64,000 nt of DNA, taken from assembly GCF_036669915.1 (NCBI RefSeq), contig NC_089312.1:30847830-30911829 (forward strand). Direction: 5' to 3'. Shown in pieces: positions 47,070-62,000 of this stretch (positions are counted from its first letter, which is position 1; every line of letters begins with the position of its first letter). A program made the translations under genes and the position numbers. A model generated the notes under the pieces. That model had not been told where the DNA came from and did not search any database. It was given only the letters and a program-made list of their open reading frames with translations. The DNA comes from Pocillopora verrucosa. Its lineage: Eukaryota > Cnidaria > Anthozoa > Scleractinia > Pocilloporidae.

Positions 47070-50000
47070 ATGATGCAAGCAGCGGGACAGGTAGTTGGTA
47101 ATGGTGCAGTAGAAAGGCGTATGAGCTCTGATCATATCAAGGTAAACCCGCACAGAAATTCAATTTTGGGGCAAAGTTGTCGTAGTTAAGAGCGTAATAA
47201 GAAAGTGATGAGCAAAGTGCCTTCCAAGCTTCACCGAGTTTTGTTAAATTAAGTAAACTTCAGGGTGAATTTAACTGCCAAGGCATATTTTGCAAGCTGT
47301 GAAATCTGTTTCCTAGAGATCTGTTGATTTGACGTAGCTCAGTGGCCGATACATTTCTGTTTCTTAATCATTGTCCGCTCAGAATTATCAATTCAACTTA
47401 TTATGAGCATTTGAATTATTTTTTTTGTTTGAAATTAGCCGTTTTTTTGGTTGTTCAGTTTGTATGTTAATTTTAAATTTGAGCTTTTCCCAATCGATGA
47501 AATTGGTTTTGCTTGTCAAGGATGGAGGTGTCACATTTTGGAGCACAACTGAACGCGGAATAAAAGCAGAACTACGGCTACAACATCATCCTTACGACAC
47601 AGAATCATGGGGAGTACTAATAAGAGAGGCACAGGTAAAAACGGGATTTTTTTTTAAACAAATCAGCGCTAAAAACTTATTGCAAGGATGCGAATTATTC
47701 ATTGTTATTACATTAGCTGTAACCCAGATGTAGAACTGCCCGAAATTTTCTAATATTGAAGAAAAAGGCAAGGCTGATAATGTAAAATCATTGCCAAACC
47801 AAGTTTTAGTTTTTGTAAGATTTAATTTGAAAATACCGTATTTCACATTTTTTCCAGAGTCAAATCATGTAGTCATTAAACTACATGATTATGTATGCAA
47901 AATGGCTTCCTTTCAGAATTCTTGGAAAGTGCTAAAGAAATTAGATTGCTTCATTTGTAAGATTATTTTTTAATGGTATGGAATCTAAGTTAAAACATGC
48001 AGACTGACATCATCCATCTGAAACTCTCTGTCTAAGGAACATTTCTATCATTTTTACTCCTCCTTTGATTGAACTATTGTTTGTGATTAACATGAATAAA
48101 TACTTATATCTTCACCATCATTTAGCCTGATGATAATGTAACTTAAAGGGGAACTAAAGCCTTAAGTTGTATTTTTTTTCTGAGTTCATTTCTAGGTAGA
48201 TTTTGTGGAAAAAGATAAAGTCTTGGTTTTTATTTTTATTCACTTATTATTTACGAGTAAAGTTGATATGGAGTTGCCTTTTTACTGCTTTTGTGGTTGT
48301 AAAACCACAAGCTCGAAATGATTAGCAGCAGTTAAATGGTGGGGAAATGAAACATTTCTTTTTCTTGCAAAAGGTGCATATCAGTACATAATAAGTGTAT
48401 ACATTACATTTATTGGTCTTTATTTTGCAAGTATAAGTGGTTTGTCGCCCTTCTAGTGTGAGCTTACCGTAATTTCCAGTCGTTTATCTGTGGGTAATCT
48501 GTTGATTTTGCATTAAATGTGCACCACTGCAGGTGATAGGGAGGTGCAGGTTATGTGACAATTTTAAAATCTACTGGGAGTTGAATTGAAAAAATTCTCA
48601 CCTACATGCGTTTCCACCTCTCAAATTAATTTTATAGTATTAAGAGTGCCACAAAGCAGCACGAAAACATGATGCCAACTTGAGTTTATTTCACACATAA
48701 TTTGTTGTGTGACAAACAAATTATTATTGGCACATGTGAAAACAAAACCTTGATGGTGACAAAAATAATCCAAACATATCTGGTGCATCAATAACAAATT
48801 TCCATTTAACACTAGCTTGAGCTAAAGAGAATTTTCCTGTATTAAGGGACTTGTTAGGCTCAAGAGAACTGGAGATATCTATTTTTTTCTGAAATCGTCA
48901 ACCCAGCTTTCTTTCAACAAATCAACATGATGCTGAACGATCACTTGCACAAATTGTGGCCACAAATTTGCATTCTGTCAAGTATGAAACATTGAGATTT
49001 GGGCATGGGCCGCTAGTGTTTCTACTGTATAATTTTATTGATAAAGAACATGCTAATATTGACACAGAATTGTGCACGCGTCTGAATTTCTTCGACCTTT
49101 AAACTCGACAAAGAAGCTTTAAAGCTTTCGAAAGTTAGATTAGACAACTTTTAAAAGACTGAAATGTATCACCTTAATGTCACGTTTTCACCACCAAAAA
49201 GTTCAATAACATACCGTGCGGGTTATCCACCAGTGTGGGTAATCTGTTGACTTTTTTTTCGCCGTATGCAATAATTGGCTGGTGCAGGTAATCGGCCGTG
49301 TGGGTAAACGGCTGGAAATTACAGTAATTACTCTTCAGGCAAAGAACTGGTCAACTTGGAAGAAGACATTGAGGAAACAGAAGCTGTGATTGATCATTCT
49401 ACAAGAATTGGAAACACTGAAAGATCAATGTCTTTACAGCAGACATTTTGAAGCTATTTTTTTGGCAGACAAATGCTTTTGTTGTCAAGAGCTGATTGAC
49501 CTACATAGGCAAGAAACTGGCAAAAGACATAGGCAGTTTTATTCCTTTCACTCACAGGTCTAACTGAAACACATAAAATACAGACATTCCTGCCACACAG
49601 TGAAAAGCTATGGTAAATTATAATCTGAGTCCCCTGATAAATGATACTAAGGTCAATTGAGTGTTTTCATAATACACATGTAAATCCTCTTTTCACTTGT
49701 GTGCGGTGACAGTTTTGAGATGATAGCTGAGGATTTGTTTTTGGGTCTTAAGGAATTATTTTTGGGATGGTGTCCTCCTTTGGCTTGTACTTTGCAGGTG
49801 TTCAAAGAATTTCAAACTTGAGTTATTGTTTGTAATGAGGTGCTTTGCAATTTCCTTGAGAAATTTTGCCAGCTATTTTCTTTTGAAGATTTTGGTGTGA
49901 CTTCACTTATGCATATTCTGTGCAACACACCATAAGTAAATTACTGATGATTAGAAACTAAATTGAAGAAAGCCTGAAAACACTCTCCATCTCTTTCTCA

Positions 50001-53000
50001 AAATGACATTAATTCTAACTCTGAAAAAGTTCACACTGTGTTTGCAAAAAAAGTACAAAAGCATACCATACAAACAAACATATCACTTTACATAAACAAA
50101 TGAGACAACTCAATTGTGTGATTTAATGACTTACTAACTGACTGTGCTTGGGATTGTGTACAACCACGTTGAGTTTTTCCATAGATCTCTTGCCCACAGA
50201 CTACTGGGCTGATAAGGTTTCCAAACAACTTCTATATATGAAAGTATGGAATATTTAAAGTGTGATGACTAGAGAAAAGAAATTAGAAAGTATATGACCA
50301 TACAAAACCGTTCATGGGAAGTCAAGGGATGGCTAAATAAACAACACAGACATATTCATTGATTGATTTAGGACATTCTCAGCCTGAAGTCAAACATTTT
50401 CTCAGTGTGAGAAACATGCCCTATCATTCCCCTTTTTTATTTTTCATTATAAGAAGCCACACAACTTCAATAAACCTACTGAATGCAAGTTTTGAGGCAA
50501 CAGTGTCTAAGGGTTCTGATCTTTCTTCCATATCAGTGACTGATATTAACCACTGACATTGATTTTCTGAGCCATGGTACTGCTGGGTAAAAAAATATTT
50601 TTTCAAAGAGAGGTTCAAACCAAAGACTGAAAAAAGCTTTTGAACATTTATATTTAAGCTGTAAGCCGCAATTTTAAAATGGTTAAAATTTAGAGCTTCA
50701 GTTTCCCTATAAACTTTGAAATTTTATTGGTTTTTATCTTAAATACAAAAAAGTTCTTAAAAATAATTTTCTCAATTTGTTAGTTTAAAACTTTTTATCA
50801 CTGTTTTTGCTGTTGAATGTTAAAAGTCACTTTGGATTAATCAGTTCAATTCTTTTAAACTGTAGGTTCTCAAGTTTTATTATTATTAATTTTTAATTTT
50901 CTCATCATTAATTTCCATGTATGTATCGTTAGAACTGATAATACAACAGAGATGTTTGAGTTAATTCTGTGTTAAGAGCAAATATTTTTTCTGTTTTATT
51001 TGCTTTAGAATACTCCTTTGGAAACATCTAGAGTTCTGTGTGAAAAGCTTGTAAGACGATTCCCTAATGCTGGTCGTTACTGGAGATTATACATTGAGCA
51101 AGAGGTTTTTAGAATTTGTAGTTTCTTTAAGATTTGTTAGCTCTGAAAATAATTTTACTAGTCTCTCTCTTACAAATTCAGATCTTGGTATCTGGTGCAC
51201 TTGTGTCTATAAATCCATTCTTAGTCTCTGTAGACCCTGTGATGTAGTGTTAACATATTGCACTGTGATTTTGAGCCTAATTTTTGGGCAACCAGAGATA
51301 ACTTGTGTAAATTGCTAGTAATTTTGCCACAAATTTAGGTGATTTTTTTGCCCAAAGAATTACTAGCAGTTTGTACAGGAACTCTAAGGAAATAGTGTCT
51401 GCTCATAGTGCAGGACAAAATTATTTGACTAGGGTTACAATTGTGCAAAAGCTTGATTTATTTCATAAGATATATGACGTGACCATAAATAAGGGAGGTT
51501 AAAGGTAGGCACAAAAGGTCACCTAACTGTTGGCACAATTGCCACAGAATAAAGGTTCTTGGTTGAGTTCTCTATTTAAAGTGAAATGCTATGTTTGTTT
51601 GCTCTGTTTAAGAGCGAAATAAATGGGCTTTTTCAATACTGTGTCCTTTTTCAGACTAAACAGAGATTTGACTCTCAAAAATGTTTGTGTTGTGTTTGCA
51701 TTTGTGTGCAGTCTCTTTATTTGCCTCAAGTGTCATTTACTTAACGTAGTATCCTCTGGGGTTCTTTTTTTAGATATCTCAGTTGTTATTTCTGTATTTA
51801 AACCGTCCAAATTCCTCTTCATTTTAGAGTAGAATTTGTTTCTGAGACCATTTTAAAAATATTATAATTTTTTTTTAAAGTATCCATATCAACCAAAGAA
51901 ATATCACATGCCACTTAAATGCAGTAAAACCATTACCGGGGCTGTCCATAATATTGTAGCTGGTTCAATGCCAATAAGCACAAAATTTTACTCTCCACCA
52001 GGAGGATACTAAGGCATGGTCCAAAACTTGAGAGTACTTTTTTGACGGGATAAAAAGAAAAATTTAACCCCCTTAGAAACAAAAAAAAAAACAAAAATTT
52101 TACAACTGAAGAAATAATATTGCATTGTTTCTGTCCAGAGGTTAATCTGGTGGTCAAAAGTGTTGGTATAGTTTCCAGTTTGTGCCCATACATAAAATGT
52201 TCAATTGAATCCAGGTGATCGTTACATATTGATATAGGTGGAGACAGTTTCCACTTCATTACTGCGCTTAGATGATCCGTCACAGTTGGCTTACAAAACC
52301 ATCCTCTTGTGACTGTTCCTCTTTAAATACAGTTCACACCCCCAAGGACTATGGTTTGTTGAAAGGGCTCAATTTATTATCTTGTTCCTGTTCAGTCTTC
52401 TTCATTTTCTCCCTTTCCCCTGTTTAGTTTATTTTCCCCTTGTTTCTTAGAATCAATGAAGAGCCATGGGATATCAACCTTTTTCTCCCTGATTAGAGGA
52501 TTTACAACCTGTTGGTGGATTAGAAAAGTAGAGTTTATGTTTGCAGGCATAACTAGTTTTGGGTGAGGGTTAAAATACTGTGCAGTGCCTAGCACAGGGT
52601 GAGGTTGGCTGTTAAAGAGAAAAGAAGCCAGTTGGCCATTTTAACCATCCTCCTCCACCATTTTCTGCTTTATTTAATGGTCTATTTCCTATATTTTCAA
52701 TTCTTTTTTTCTTGATTGTCATGCCTTTGAAATCACTCTGTGTTAAGATTTTGAAGGTAGCATCTGTTGATCTGTTGAAATACTCAAGACTTGATAATTT
52801 AACCTCATGCTCTATCCTCCTCTTCCAACCACTCAACCTCAATGGCATCAGTTTTAAGACCTTTTTTATTGCCAACTTACTCAGCTTGGATGACTCCAAC
52901 ACCAAACAATTATTTATGGTACTGGAACCTCCCATAATGACAAACACAAATCAAGAAATGGAATCTGTGAACTCTTAGGACTTTTTTTCCATTACCAATT

Positions 53001-56000
53001 TGACAAGCTTCCGATTTATATTTAAGAAGACAAATTCAGTTTTCTATTTTGGAAAGAGTTGAAAATGCAGAATATTGGGGTTATTAACTAGGATAATTAC
53101 ACTTTTACTCAATTATTATCCTAGACTGCTGTGTTTTTAAAAATCTTGATTAATTTCAAGGTGGACAAATCTAAGTTGTTCCTCATCTTGCCCCCCTTCC
53201 CTCCATCAAGGGTATTTTTTCCACTACTCATATAAGGGAGGGGGCTGTGATGGAATGGGGGACAGAGGTTAACCAAGTGGAAACAGATTCTTCCATATTG
53301 GTTTGTTGCTAAAAACCCCAATTCTTGTACGCTTAAAACAAATTATAGTGTTAATTTACCTCCTTGCTCCCTTCGCACAAATTGTGTGCAGTGGTGTGCT
53401 TGTAAAGCATATTGGCTACCTAGTAAATCTTAGCTCCATTTGAAGCCAAACTGTTATGTAAGATAAGTGGAAATTAGTTGGTTGTAAGTTTGATACTCTT
53501 GCAGTGAAGAACTGATGCCCTTTTCCATGCCAAAATTTAAGGTGCCTCCAAACTTCACTTGAGCACTGTCACTTGTCTCTTCCTTGCCAAGAATAATGAA
53601 GAATAGTCCCCAAACAATGAAGGCTGAATATAAAAACAACTGTTGTTTGGCAAAACCTTCTTTTGAATCAGTTTTAATATATCCAAGGGTTTGATTTAAA
53701 CATGGATTTGAGAAGTGTCAAGAGGGTTGATGGCTAACAGAAAAACATTTAATATTTACTTCAAACAATCCTTGACACTATTCCAAGAGATCCTTTGAAT
53801 GTGTTAAACTGCAGCATATAATGGCTGAATATCTTGATTTTTAAGGATCAATCTGCATCAGTTCCTGTATTTTTCCCCTATCAAGGGTACTAGTGAGAAA
53901 TGTATTTCGAAACCATTTTTTTATGTGCATGGGGCCTGTTTCTTGAAAGTCCTGGTGGCTTAACAGGCCTGAAACCATATTTTAAAATGAAAATTTAAAG
54001 AAAAGAGGAGCAGGTTCTAGCCCCCTAAGCAATACATTTTGTTTCTTTGGCTGAAAGTTTTATTGTACAATTTTCAAAGCTGTTGAAACCCCATTTGTGA
54101 ATGAAGACAGAACAGCTATACAGACCCATTAAATAAGTTACTGGGACCTTCAAGAAACAGGTCCCTGCTCTTAAAGCTGAAACTGGTTTGGAACAAAATA
54201 AATTTGTCCATGTCAAACATCTGTAAAAGTCTTCAAATTAGCTCTTTGTGTCTATCAAAATTGGCAATAGGAAATGCATTGTGCCACTGTTAGGCATTTG
54301 TACTGTCCAAAGTATTCATAATTTGATTTTGGGTAAGAGAATGTTACTCAAGTTTGGTTAGATCACTTAGTATCAATATGGAGATGTGCACATCTTATTT
54401 TGTCAAATTAGTTTAAGAATGTTTTGAGTGAAGTCTTCATGGTTGATTTTCTTTCAGATGAAACATAAGAACTATGAACAAGTAGAAAAGGTACTAGAAT
54501 AATCTTTTTTTGATAGACCTAACTGAGACAGGTTAATGTTCTTGGCTTTGAAGGAGTTAATATGATTTTCAGTTGAACAAGATGAAACGCAAGTTTGGTG
54601 ACCACATTTTGACTATAAAATTGTGGTGTTGTCACAGGCAACTGGCACCATTTCCAATGGCAACAAGTTGATTGACTTCTTTTGGCAGGCTTTTGAGGCT
54701 TGGTTAACCATTGGAAATGAGCTAGGGCCAGAGGTTGCCTGTGACAACACCATTATTTTATGGTCAAAACCTTTGCCAAACCTTGTCCATGCCTTACTCA
54801 ACTGGTAATCATAGTACTTTGTAGAGATCTGAAATGCAAATCACCCTTTTTCTTCTTAATTATCAGTTGTGGTTGATTCCAATGGCAGTGATAAATTTCT
54901 TTGTTCTACAACCTGTGAAATATGGGAAAACTTCAATCTCATTCCGCTGTACTCAGTCAACGCTAAATCTGCTTCAGGTTTCGATTACCGGGAGGATGTG
55001 GAAAGGGGCATTTAAGAACTTGAGGGAAGGGGGACCTAACTTTTAAGTCTTCAACTAACTGATCAAGACAGTAGTTCTCCTTATAATGGTAATGCATTTT
55101 AAAGCAGACAAGTGATGAGAAAAAAGCCATTAGGACAAAATATCAAATAGGGGATTTAGAACTAACATCGTGAGAATTTTTATGGTAGACAGTAAGGAGA
55201 ACTACTAATGAGATCTTGGGAGTTAAAGGGTGAAAGGAGACCTCCACTGTTAGAACATATTGATAGAATAAAAAAATAATCCTCACAGTTAAAATTTGAT
55301 CCTTGCAGTAATGAACACTACTTGAGCAGTAGTGGAAAAAGGGCCTGAAAAAAAATTTGGGCCTGTATGGGATTTGAACCCAATTTAAAATTTGTCTACA
55401 CAAGTAGAAATGAATTGTTTACAGCAATAGAAAATTGAAATAGATGACTTATTTTATTTGAAGCTGGAATGTTTTGTTCACCCCTATCTTGGATTGTATG
55501 GCATTTAACGGTGACCACTACAATTTGTGTTATCTCCTTGGTGCTCATGGAAATAAAAGAGCCACTTTTGATTATGATAAGACATGAAATATGATATCAT
55601 ACAATCCATACTTGTGCCTCGCAAAAAATTCAAACAAATTTCTAAGATAGCTTAAATTTGGTCAGTTTTTGTGCATTCTGTTAAGGGAACTTCATATTTC
55701 AAATCATTTTTGTAGTGGTAAACAACAATTTGTTCAGCAGTGGAGGCATCCATCTGGGACTATAAGATGGGTGATGTTGTATTGTATTCCTTTATAAAGC
55801 TGCGTGTTGTGATGATTTCAACTGAGATTTTTGTTGGAAAGACACCATTATGTTGATGTATACCTTTGAAGTGTCAGTTACTTCTACCTCTATTGAGCCA
55901 GTTAGGAAAAAATGATTCTGTGAGATATTTCAAATATCAATCATTGTTTGCATAGATAACTCAGTAAGCTGGCCTTTTCTTATTTATTACACCTGTTTTC

Positions 56001-59000
56001 TCTTGACTCTTGTTATTTCAGCTCTTCCAGAAATGCTTGATCAAGGTGTTAAACATTGATCTCTGGAAGTGTTACCTGTCATATGTAAAGGAGACTAAAA
56101 GCTCTCTTCAAAATTTTAGGTAGGCATGCATTTCAATTTCATTAAAGAAATTTTTATTTGGTTGAAGCTAAAGGAAATAACCCTTTACACCATAACATCA
56201 GTAACCATATTTCCCAAAACCCTTCTCTCCACTTTTCCTTTGGTACTGACATGAAGAGTTCATCTATCAATTAAAGCATCTTAGGTTCGTGATTAATTTC
56301 TTTATTCTCATGATCTTAATGAATAATTTAGCAGTATTACCGAAAGGAGATGTTAGATGGAATCAACTGCTGAGATTCTATGGATTTAATTTAAATCCAT
56401 AGAACTTCTGCATTTGATTCCAAATAACTCTAACCATTAGGAGCAGTCAGTCAGTGTTATATATGGAGAGTGATAGGTACTCAAAGGATGGGCAGAAATG
56501 ATTTTAAATATCAAACAGGGAATTCAAAATAATTTTCATGATCAATTTCTTTCCAAACAAGAAGGACTTGAGTTTTGGTGAAATTACAAAGAAAATCCAG
56601 GAAGAGTATTATTAAATTTACTTTAGAGCAAGAGTTGCTTGTTTTACTGGTAGTCTTGGGAAAAACCATCAAAGGAATTTAGGGCCTTTTGGGTGGATGA
56701 GGGAAGAATGGGTTAGTTTTCTTTGTTAAAAGTGATAGTTAATCACAAACAAACAGGAGAGGATGTAGCCAACACTGAACTTGTTACTCAGCAGTCCAGT
56801 AGAACCCTGTGTGCATGAACTAAAACTGCCCTGAGAAACAAGCTCAAGACACAGGCTAGCTTGAGTTACACTTGAGGTGTTGGTAAATAACAACAAATGT
56901 GCTCTAAAAGGAAGTGGTGGAAGGGTTAAGAAGTGCAGGACCAGACATCTGTCCTGAATTAGCAAAGCTCCACCATATAATTTACCTCTTTCCATCTTGT
57001 CAATAGCTCATCACCAGTTCCACTCCTGTTTTCTTTGAACTCTCTTTTAGTTTTTCATTGTTGGGGTTTTTAATCTTTAACCTTAAATCTCATTGTGTGT
57101 TCCCTTGCACCTGGCTATGACCCCTCACTCCATGTTCAACCAACAGTGGGATAGATTAATTGTCAACTCCAGTATTAAGGAGGAAAGTTGTGGGACTAAT
57201 TGAGCCAGTGTTTGCTTTATGCAGAATTTCACTTTTAATCTACATATTAAAGGTTTTGCTGTTGCTAGTACATTGTATTCCTTCTTCTTCTTCTTGCTAA
57301 TCAGTACATTTTCAGCCTCAGCTGGTAGAGCCCTTTGTGCTAAAGGTGTGGTCTTTACTTTACAGAGATAAAATGCAGCAAGCTTATGAATTTGCCCTGG
57401 ATAAAGTTGGAGTAGACTTCAACTCTTACCAAGTCAGTCAATATAATATTGCAATACATCTTATATTGATTTTTTTTTACCTGGTTGTTTTATTGATAAT
57501 ATGTTTATCAAGGGTATGTTGAAGGTTTAATCTATCTCAGTAGAGAATAGCAGTATCCGTACAATAGACAGAACTTTTTCCAAAAAACATGTCTTTGTGA
57601 ACTCAAAACTCAAATTCTATGTGCAGGTTAATTACACATAATTTATGCACAAAGCAAAAAAAAAACGAAAAAGTGTGCTTTTTTTTTTTCTTGCTATTTT
57701 CCCATAAATGGTATATTTTGGCATGAACAGGCATGTTCCTGTCAATCAAGACCATGATAGATATTCCAGCAGTTTTCATATTCACATGTAGGTTAAATGC
57801 ACACATGCACAAAGTGAAACAACTTAATACATTTTTTTCATTTGTTAAGGGGAATAACATAATAATTTTATTAAATACAAAGGATATTGTTCTTGGATTT
57901 TTCTTTCTATCTATCTGATAATTCTTGTTTTGGTTTTGATTTGTCACTTTTTTCATAGATTTGGTTGGATTATGTCAATTTTTTGAAGTCAGGGTAGGTA
58001 TATAATTAATAGACAAGTTACTAGGCACATGGCTTCTTTTTCACTTTGTCTTATATTGGTTTATGTTAAGTGCTTAAAATTTGTAAATGCGTTCTTCCAA
58101 TTGTTTTAATTTCAGTGAAGCAGTTGGCAGTTATGCAGAAAACCGCAAGATAATCAACATTAGAAAAGTTTATCAGGTAACTTATGTAACACTTCACTGC
58201 TGCCACAACATTCCATGGGGAGCTCTCATTCTTGATACTGACTCTTTCCAAGAATTAAAAAAACACCTTTTCAAGTATCACTATCAAATTGAGTGCTTTT
58301 CTTTATAGAGAGCTGTGGTGACTCCTATCATAAATTTGGAGGCACTTTGGAGGGAATATAATGCTTTTGAACAGGTAGATATGATTTTTATTGGTTAAAG
58401 GTATTGTCTGAACCTCTGGTCCTCATTTTATGAGCTAGTCATCTGACTGTGTTTTTTTTAAAATCAGTATTCATAGATATTATCCATAAGAAAGAGAAAC
58501 ATTTTTATGTTGACATCTCAGTTCTAAATGCACAATAGAATACATACAAATTTTTAGAAAATTATCGTAAATTTTACAACCGCCCAATCTTGTTTACATT
58601 TCAGAGTGTAAACAAGCTGTTAGCAAAGAAACTGATTGATGATAAAACAAGAGATTACATGAATGCCAGGAGAGTTTCAAAGGTAAACAACTACCTTCCT
58701 AAAGTAACATTAAGTTAAAGGAAAACATTAATATTGATGACAATATTGTACAAAATACATAAAGTACAGATTTAAGGGACATAACTTCCAGTACAAACTT
58801 GGTTTGGAATTGAAGCCTCCCTCTCTGGTCTGCTCCAGTTCCTGTAAAATGGATTTCAGGTATAAATGATTTCAAATCAGGTTGATTTGTATTTTCTTCA
58901 ATTCCTTTAAATTGTGGTCATTTAACTGCAGCAAATGGAAATACACACTGAAAGTTTTCAACCTCTTTTTTTTCCAGTCCCAAGGGAGCAAACATTTTCT

Positions 59001-62000
59001 TGGTGACACGATGTTCTTTCAAGACTTGTTCATCAAATTGAAGTCTGAATGAGTTTCCTTTCTTTACAGGAGTATGAAGCCATTACCAGAGGACTGGTCA
59101 GAGGAAACCCTTCAGTTCCTGTTCAGGGAACTGCTGATGAAATTAAACAGGTACCGGTATAGATAAATTGTCTGGATCTTGGTTTCTCTTGGACATATCT
59201 TTGACTTCAACCTTTACAAATTACAACTTCTTTCGATTCAACACAACTGTAACAATTGATTGGCAGCAGGAGTGATTTTAATTTTTTTTTATTCAATGGC
59301 CAGCTACAAATATGGAAGAAGTATATTGCTTGGGAAAAGAGTAACCCATTGAGGACAGAAGACACTGCCCTTCTTACTAAGAGAGGTAATACTTAAAAAG
59401 TGATTCTGTAAATGCTATAGGGTTACAGTTAACTTTATCTCTATCACTGTAGTGGAAACACTAGCTTGCTATCTCCTACATACCTCACCAGAGAAGACAC
59501 ATTTGGCATAGTTATTATTTTTGATTGGATTGTGCATAACAAACAGAATCTAGTCTATTGTATTTTTCTAACATTTTTGGGCATTTTTTGGCTGAAAAAC
59601 AAACAACAGAAAATTGCTGGTGGAACGAAAAACTCTCTCTCGAAATTTTCTCCTGACTACCAATTTTGGTGGGTGAAATAAGTCTTTTGAGCTTTGTCCG
59701 ACAGGCATACCTTGGTTAGCTAAAAACCTTTTCAAATTGAGAAAGAAGGTGTATTTAGAAATTGTTGTGTAGTTTGAAATTGCTGTAATTATTTACCAAA
59801 CCTGATCCTGGCTGCAAGCCATTGGACTTAAAACTCTTATTTTCTGGCACAATGTACAGGTAGTGCCAGGTTTATGAGACTGGTGATTTCATTCTGTTGG
59901 CATGGTACTCCTGCATAAGATGTGAGAGTTAGTTGGCATGTATATTTATTAGGTTCAGTAGTGTCCCAGCTTGACTAAGGAAATGGTACTGTTTTCATAC
60001 CTTAATGTTTATTGATATGAAGCATCACTCTGTGCTTTTGCAGTTGTGTATTCATATGAACAGTGCTTGCAGACAATGGGGTTTCATCCAAACATCTGGT
60101 GTGAGGCATCATTGTACTTGGAAAAAGTCAGTCAGAAGTTGATGGATAAGGGGGTAAATTGACTTTATTTCCTCCATTGTTTTGGAGTTTTCTTCATATC
60201 AAACTTACCCAATTGATGATGTTCATATCTCCTCTAGGTTAGCTATCCTGTAGTCACTTGAAGCTTGCAGGTCTGAAACTTGGCTTTGGGTGGGATGAAG
60301 GGTTTGGTCAAACTATAGAAAGACAAGTTTTCATTTAATATTAGTTCAAGTAAACTGCTCTGACTTGGGGCTTGACTGGTTATTCTTTGCTCACAGTTTA
60401 CTCCTGAAATTCTTGGTTTTTCTCTTAATTCCCATTTTTTATCTCCCTACTTACAGAATTTTCTCTACATTTGTTGTTAAACCAGTTAATTTAAAATGCT
60501 GATTTGACATTATTTGTTTTTGCCTTTGAAGCATCAATTAATTTCTCTGTAATTTATGTTTTTGGAATTACAGGACATGCAGGGATCTAAAGTACTTGGA
60601 GATGAGACTGCTGCCATGTATGAAAGAGCCATCACAGGGATCATGAAACACAGCATGCTATTGTATTTTGCATATGCTGACTTTGAAGAGGTAAAAAAAA
60701 AAGTTACTTGACAATATGACTTTTAGAAAAACCACTATTAAAATAAGTCCTTGAATGAGTTCCTGCAAGGCACTTATTTCAAATTTCAGCAGAGAGAAAG
60801 ATCACTTATTGATAGGTGGGTGCTTTGTAAAGAGGGTTGCTGATTATTCTCTTGTACTGATTCTGCTGTTGTTGAAGCCTAATAGTTATAATAAAGTGGC
60901 AATAGAAACAGGTTTTCCTTGTATCCCTACTATTTAGGATGGTGAGATGGGAGTGGAGGGAGGGGGGGGGGCATTTGTGAGAGGTGCTTGTTGGGGTGGG
61001 CACATATTTTGGGGGAGGGTGCTTATCAGAGGAGGGGTACTTGTTTGAGAAAACACAGTATTTCCATAATACACAGTACTAGTAGTGGTGGTCATGAACT
61101 GTTATTTCCTTTGTATTTCCTCTGCTTGGATAGGGGAGAATGAAGTTCCAGAAGGCAAAGGAAATTTATGAAAAATACTTAGCACTTGAGGATATTGACC
61201 CAACTTTGGTGAGTATAATTTGTGTAGGGTTAGGGGTAGTATTGTTTTAATTTGATCTCCCTAATCTGATTATAGTAAATAAATTAAAAGATCATAATAT
61301 AAAAAAAGTGGGTAGTGTTTGAAGAAACAAACAAATTTGTACTGTGATGAACCTGGATAGACAAAAACTTTATCTTGGGCTAGATTATAATTATCCATTG
61401 AAACAATTACCAAGGTGTTGGTGCTAGTTAAGTTAACAGTGGAATTTCCAGTGGATTATCATTATTATTATATTTTTCTCCCAGGTTTATATTCAATTCA
61501 TGAAATTTGCAAGAAGGTCTGAGAGTGTCAAAGAAAGCAGAGCAATTTTTAAGAAAGCAAGAGAGGATTCAAGAACAAACTTTCATGTAGGTGTAGAAAA
61601 AGCAATTAATTAATACTCCTTCAGTGATGAATGAGAAATCTTGGATCAATGTTGAAGTATCTGAGGAACCATGCATGTACCCCTTCTCAGTCCAACATTA
61701 ACTCTAACTTACAGACATTGATGCAAAATCTAGATAGGTGACATGTTATTTTATTTTATATTGAATAATTTACTGGTCCCATATTTGTTTTATGGGATAC
61801 TCACTTTTTTGATTGTCTGGTAATTTGCTGTTAGGTGTTTATATCTGCTGCCCTCATGGAGTACTACTGCAGTAAAGTAAGTCCTGTTACTAGTAAATTA
61901 TTCAAAAGTTATTTGTGAAATTATTTCAATAGCAAATGCAAAGTTTCTAATCGCTACTAGCTGAACTGGGCTTTCAATTTTGTTCCAGGACAAAGCAGTG

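Noticed and set aside
52612-52978. Opposed frames of 111 and 88 codons in CSTF3 intron 3
   Set aside because: No homology, no splice logic, and both strands open over the same low-complexity stretch.
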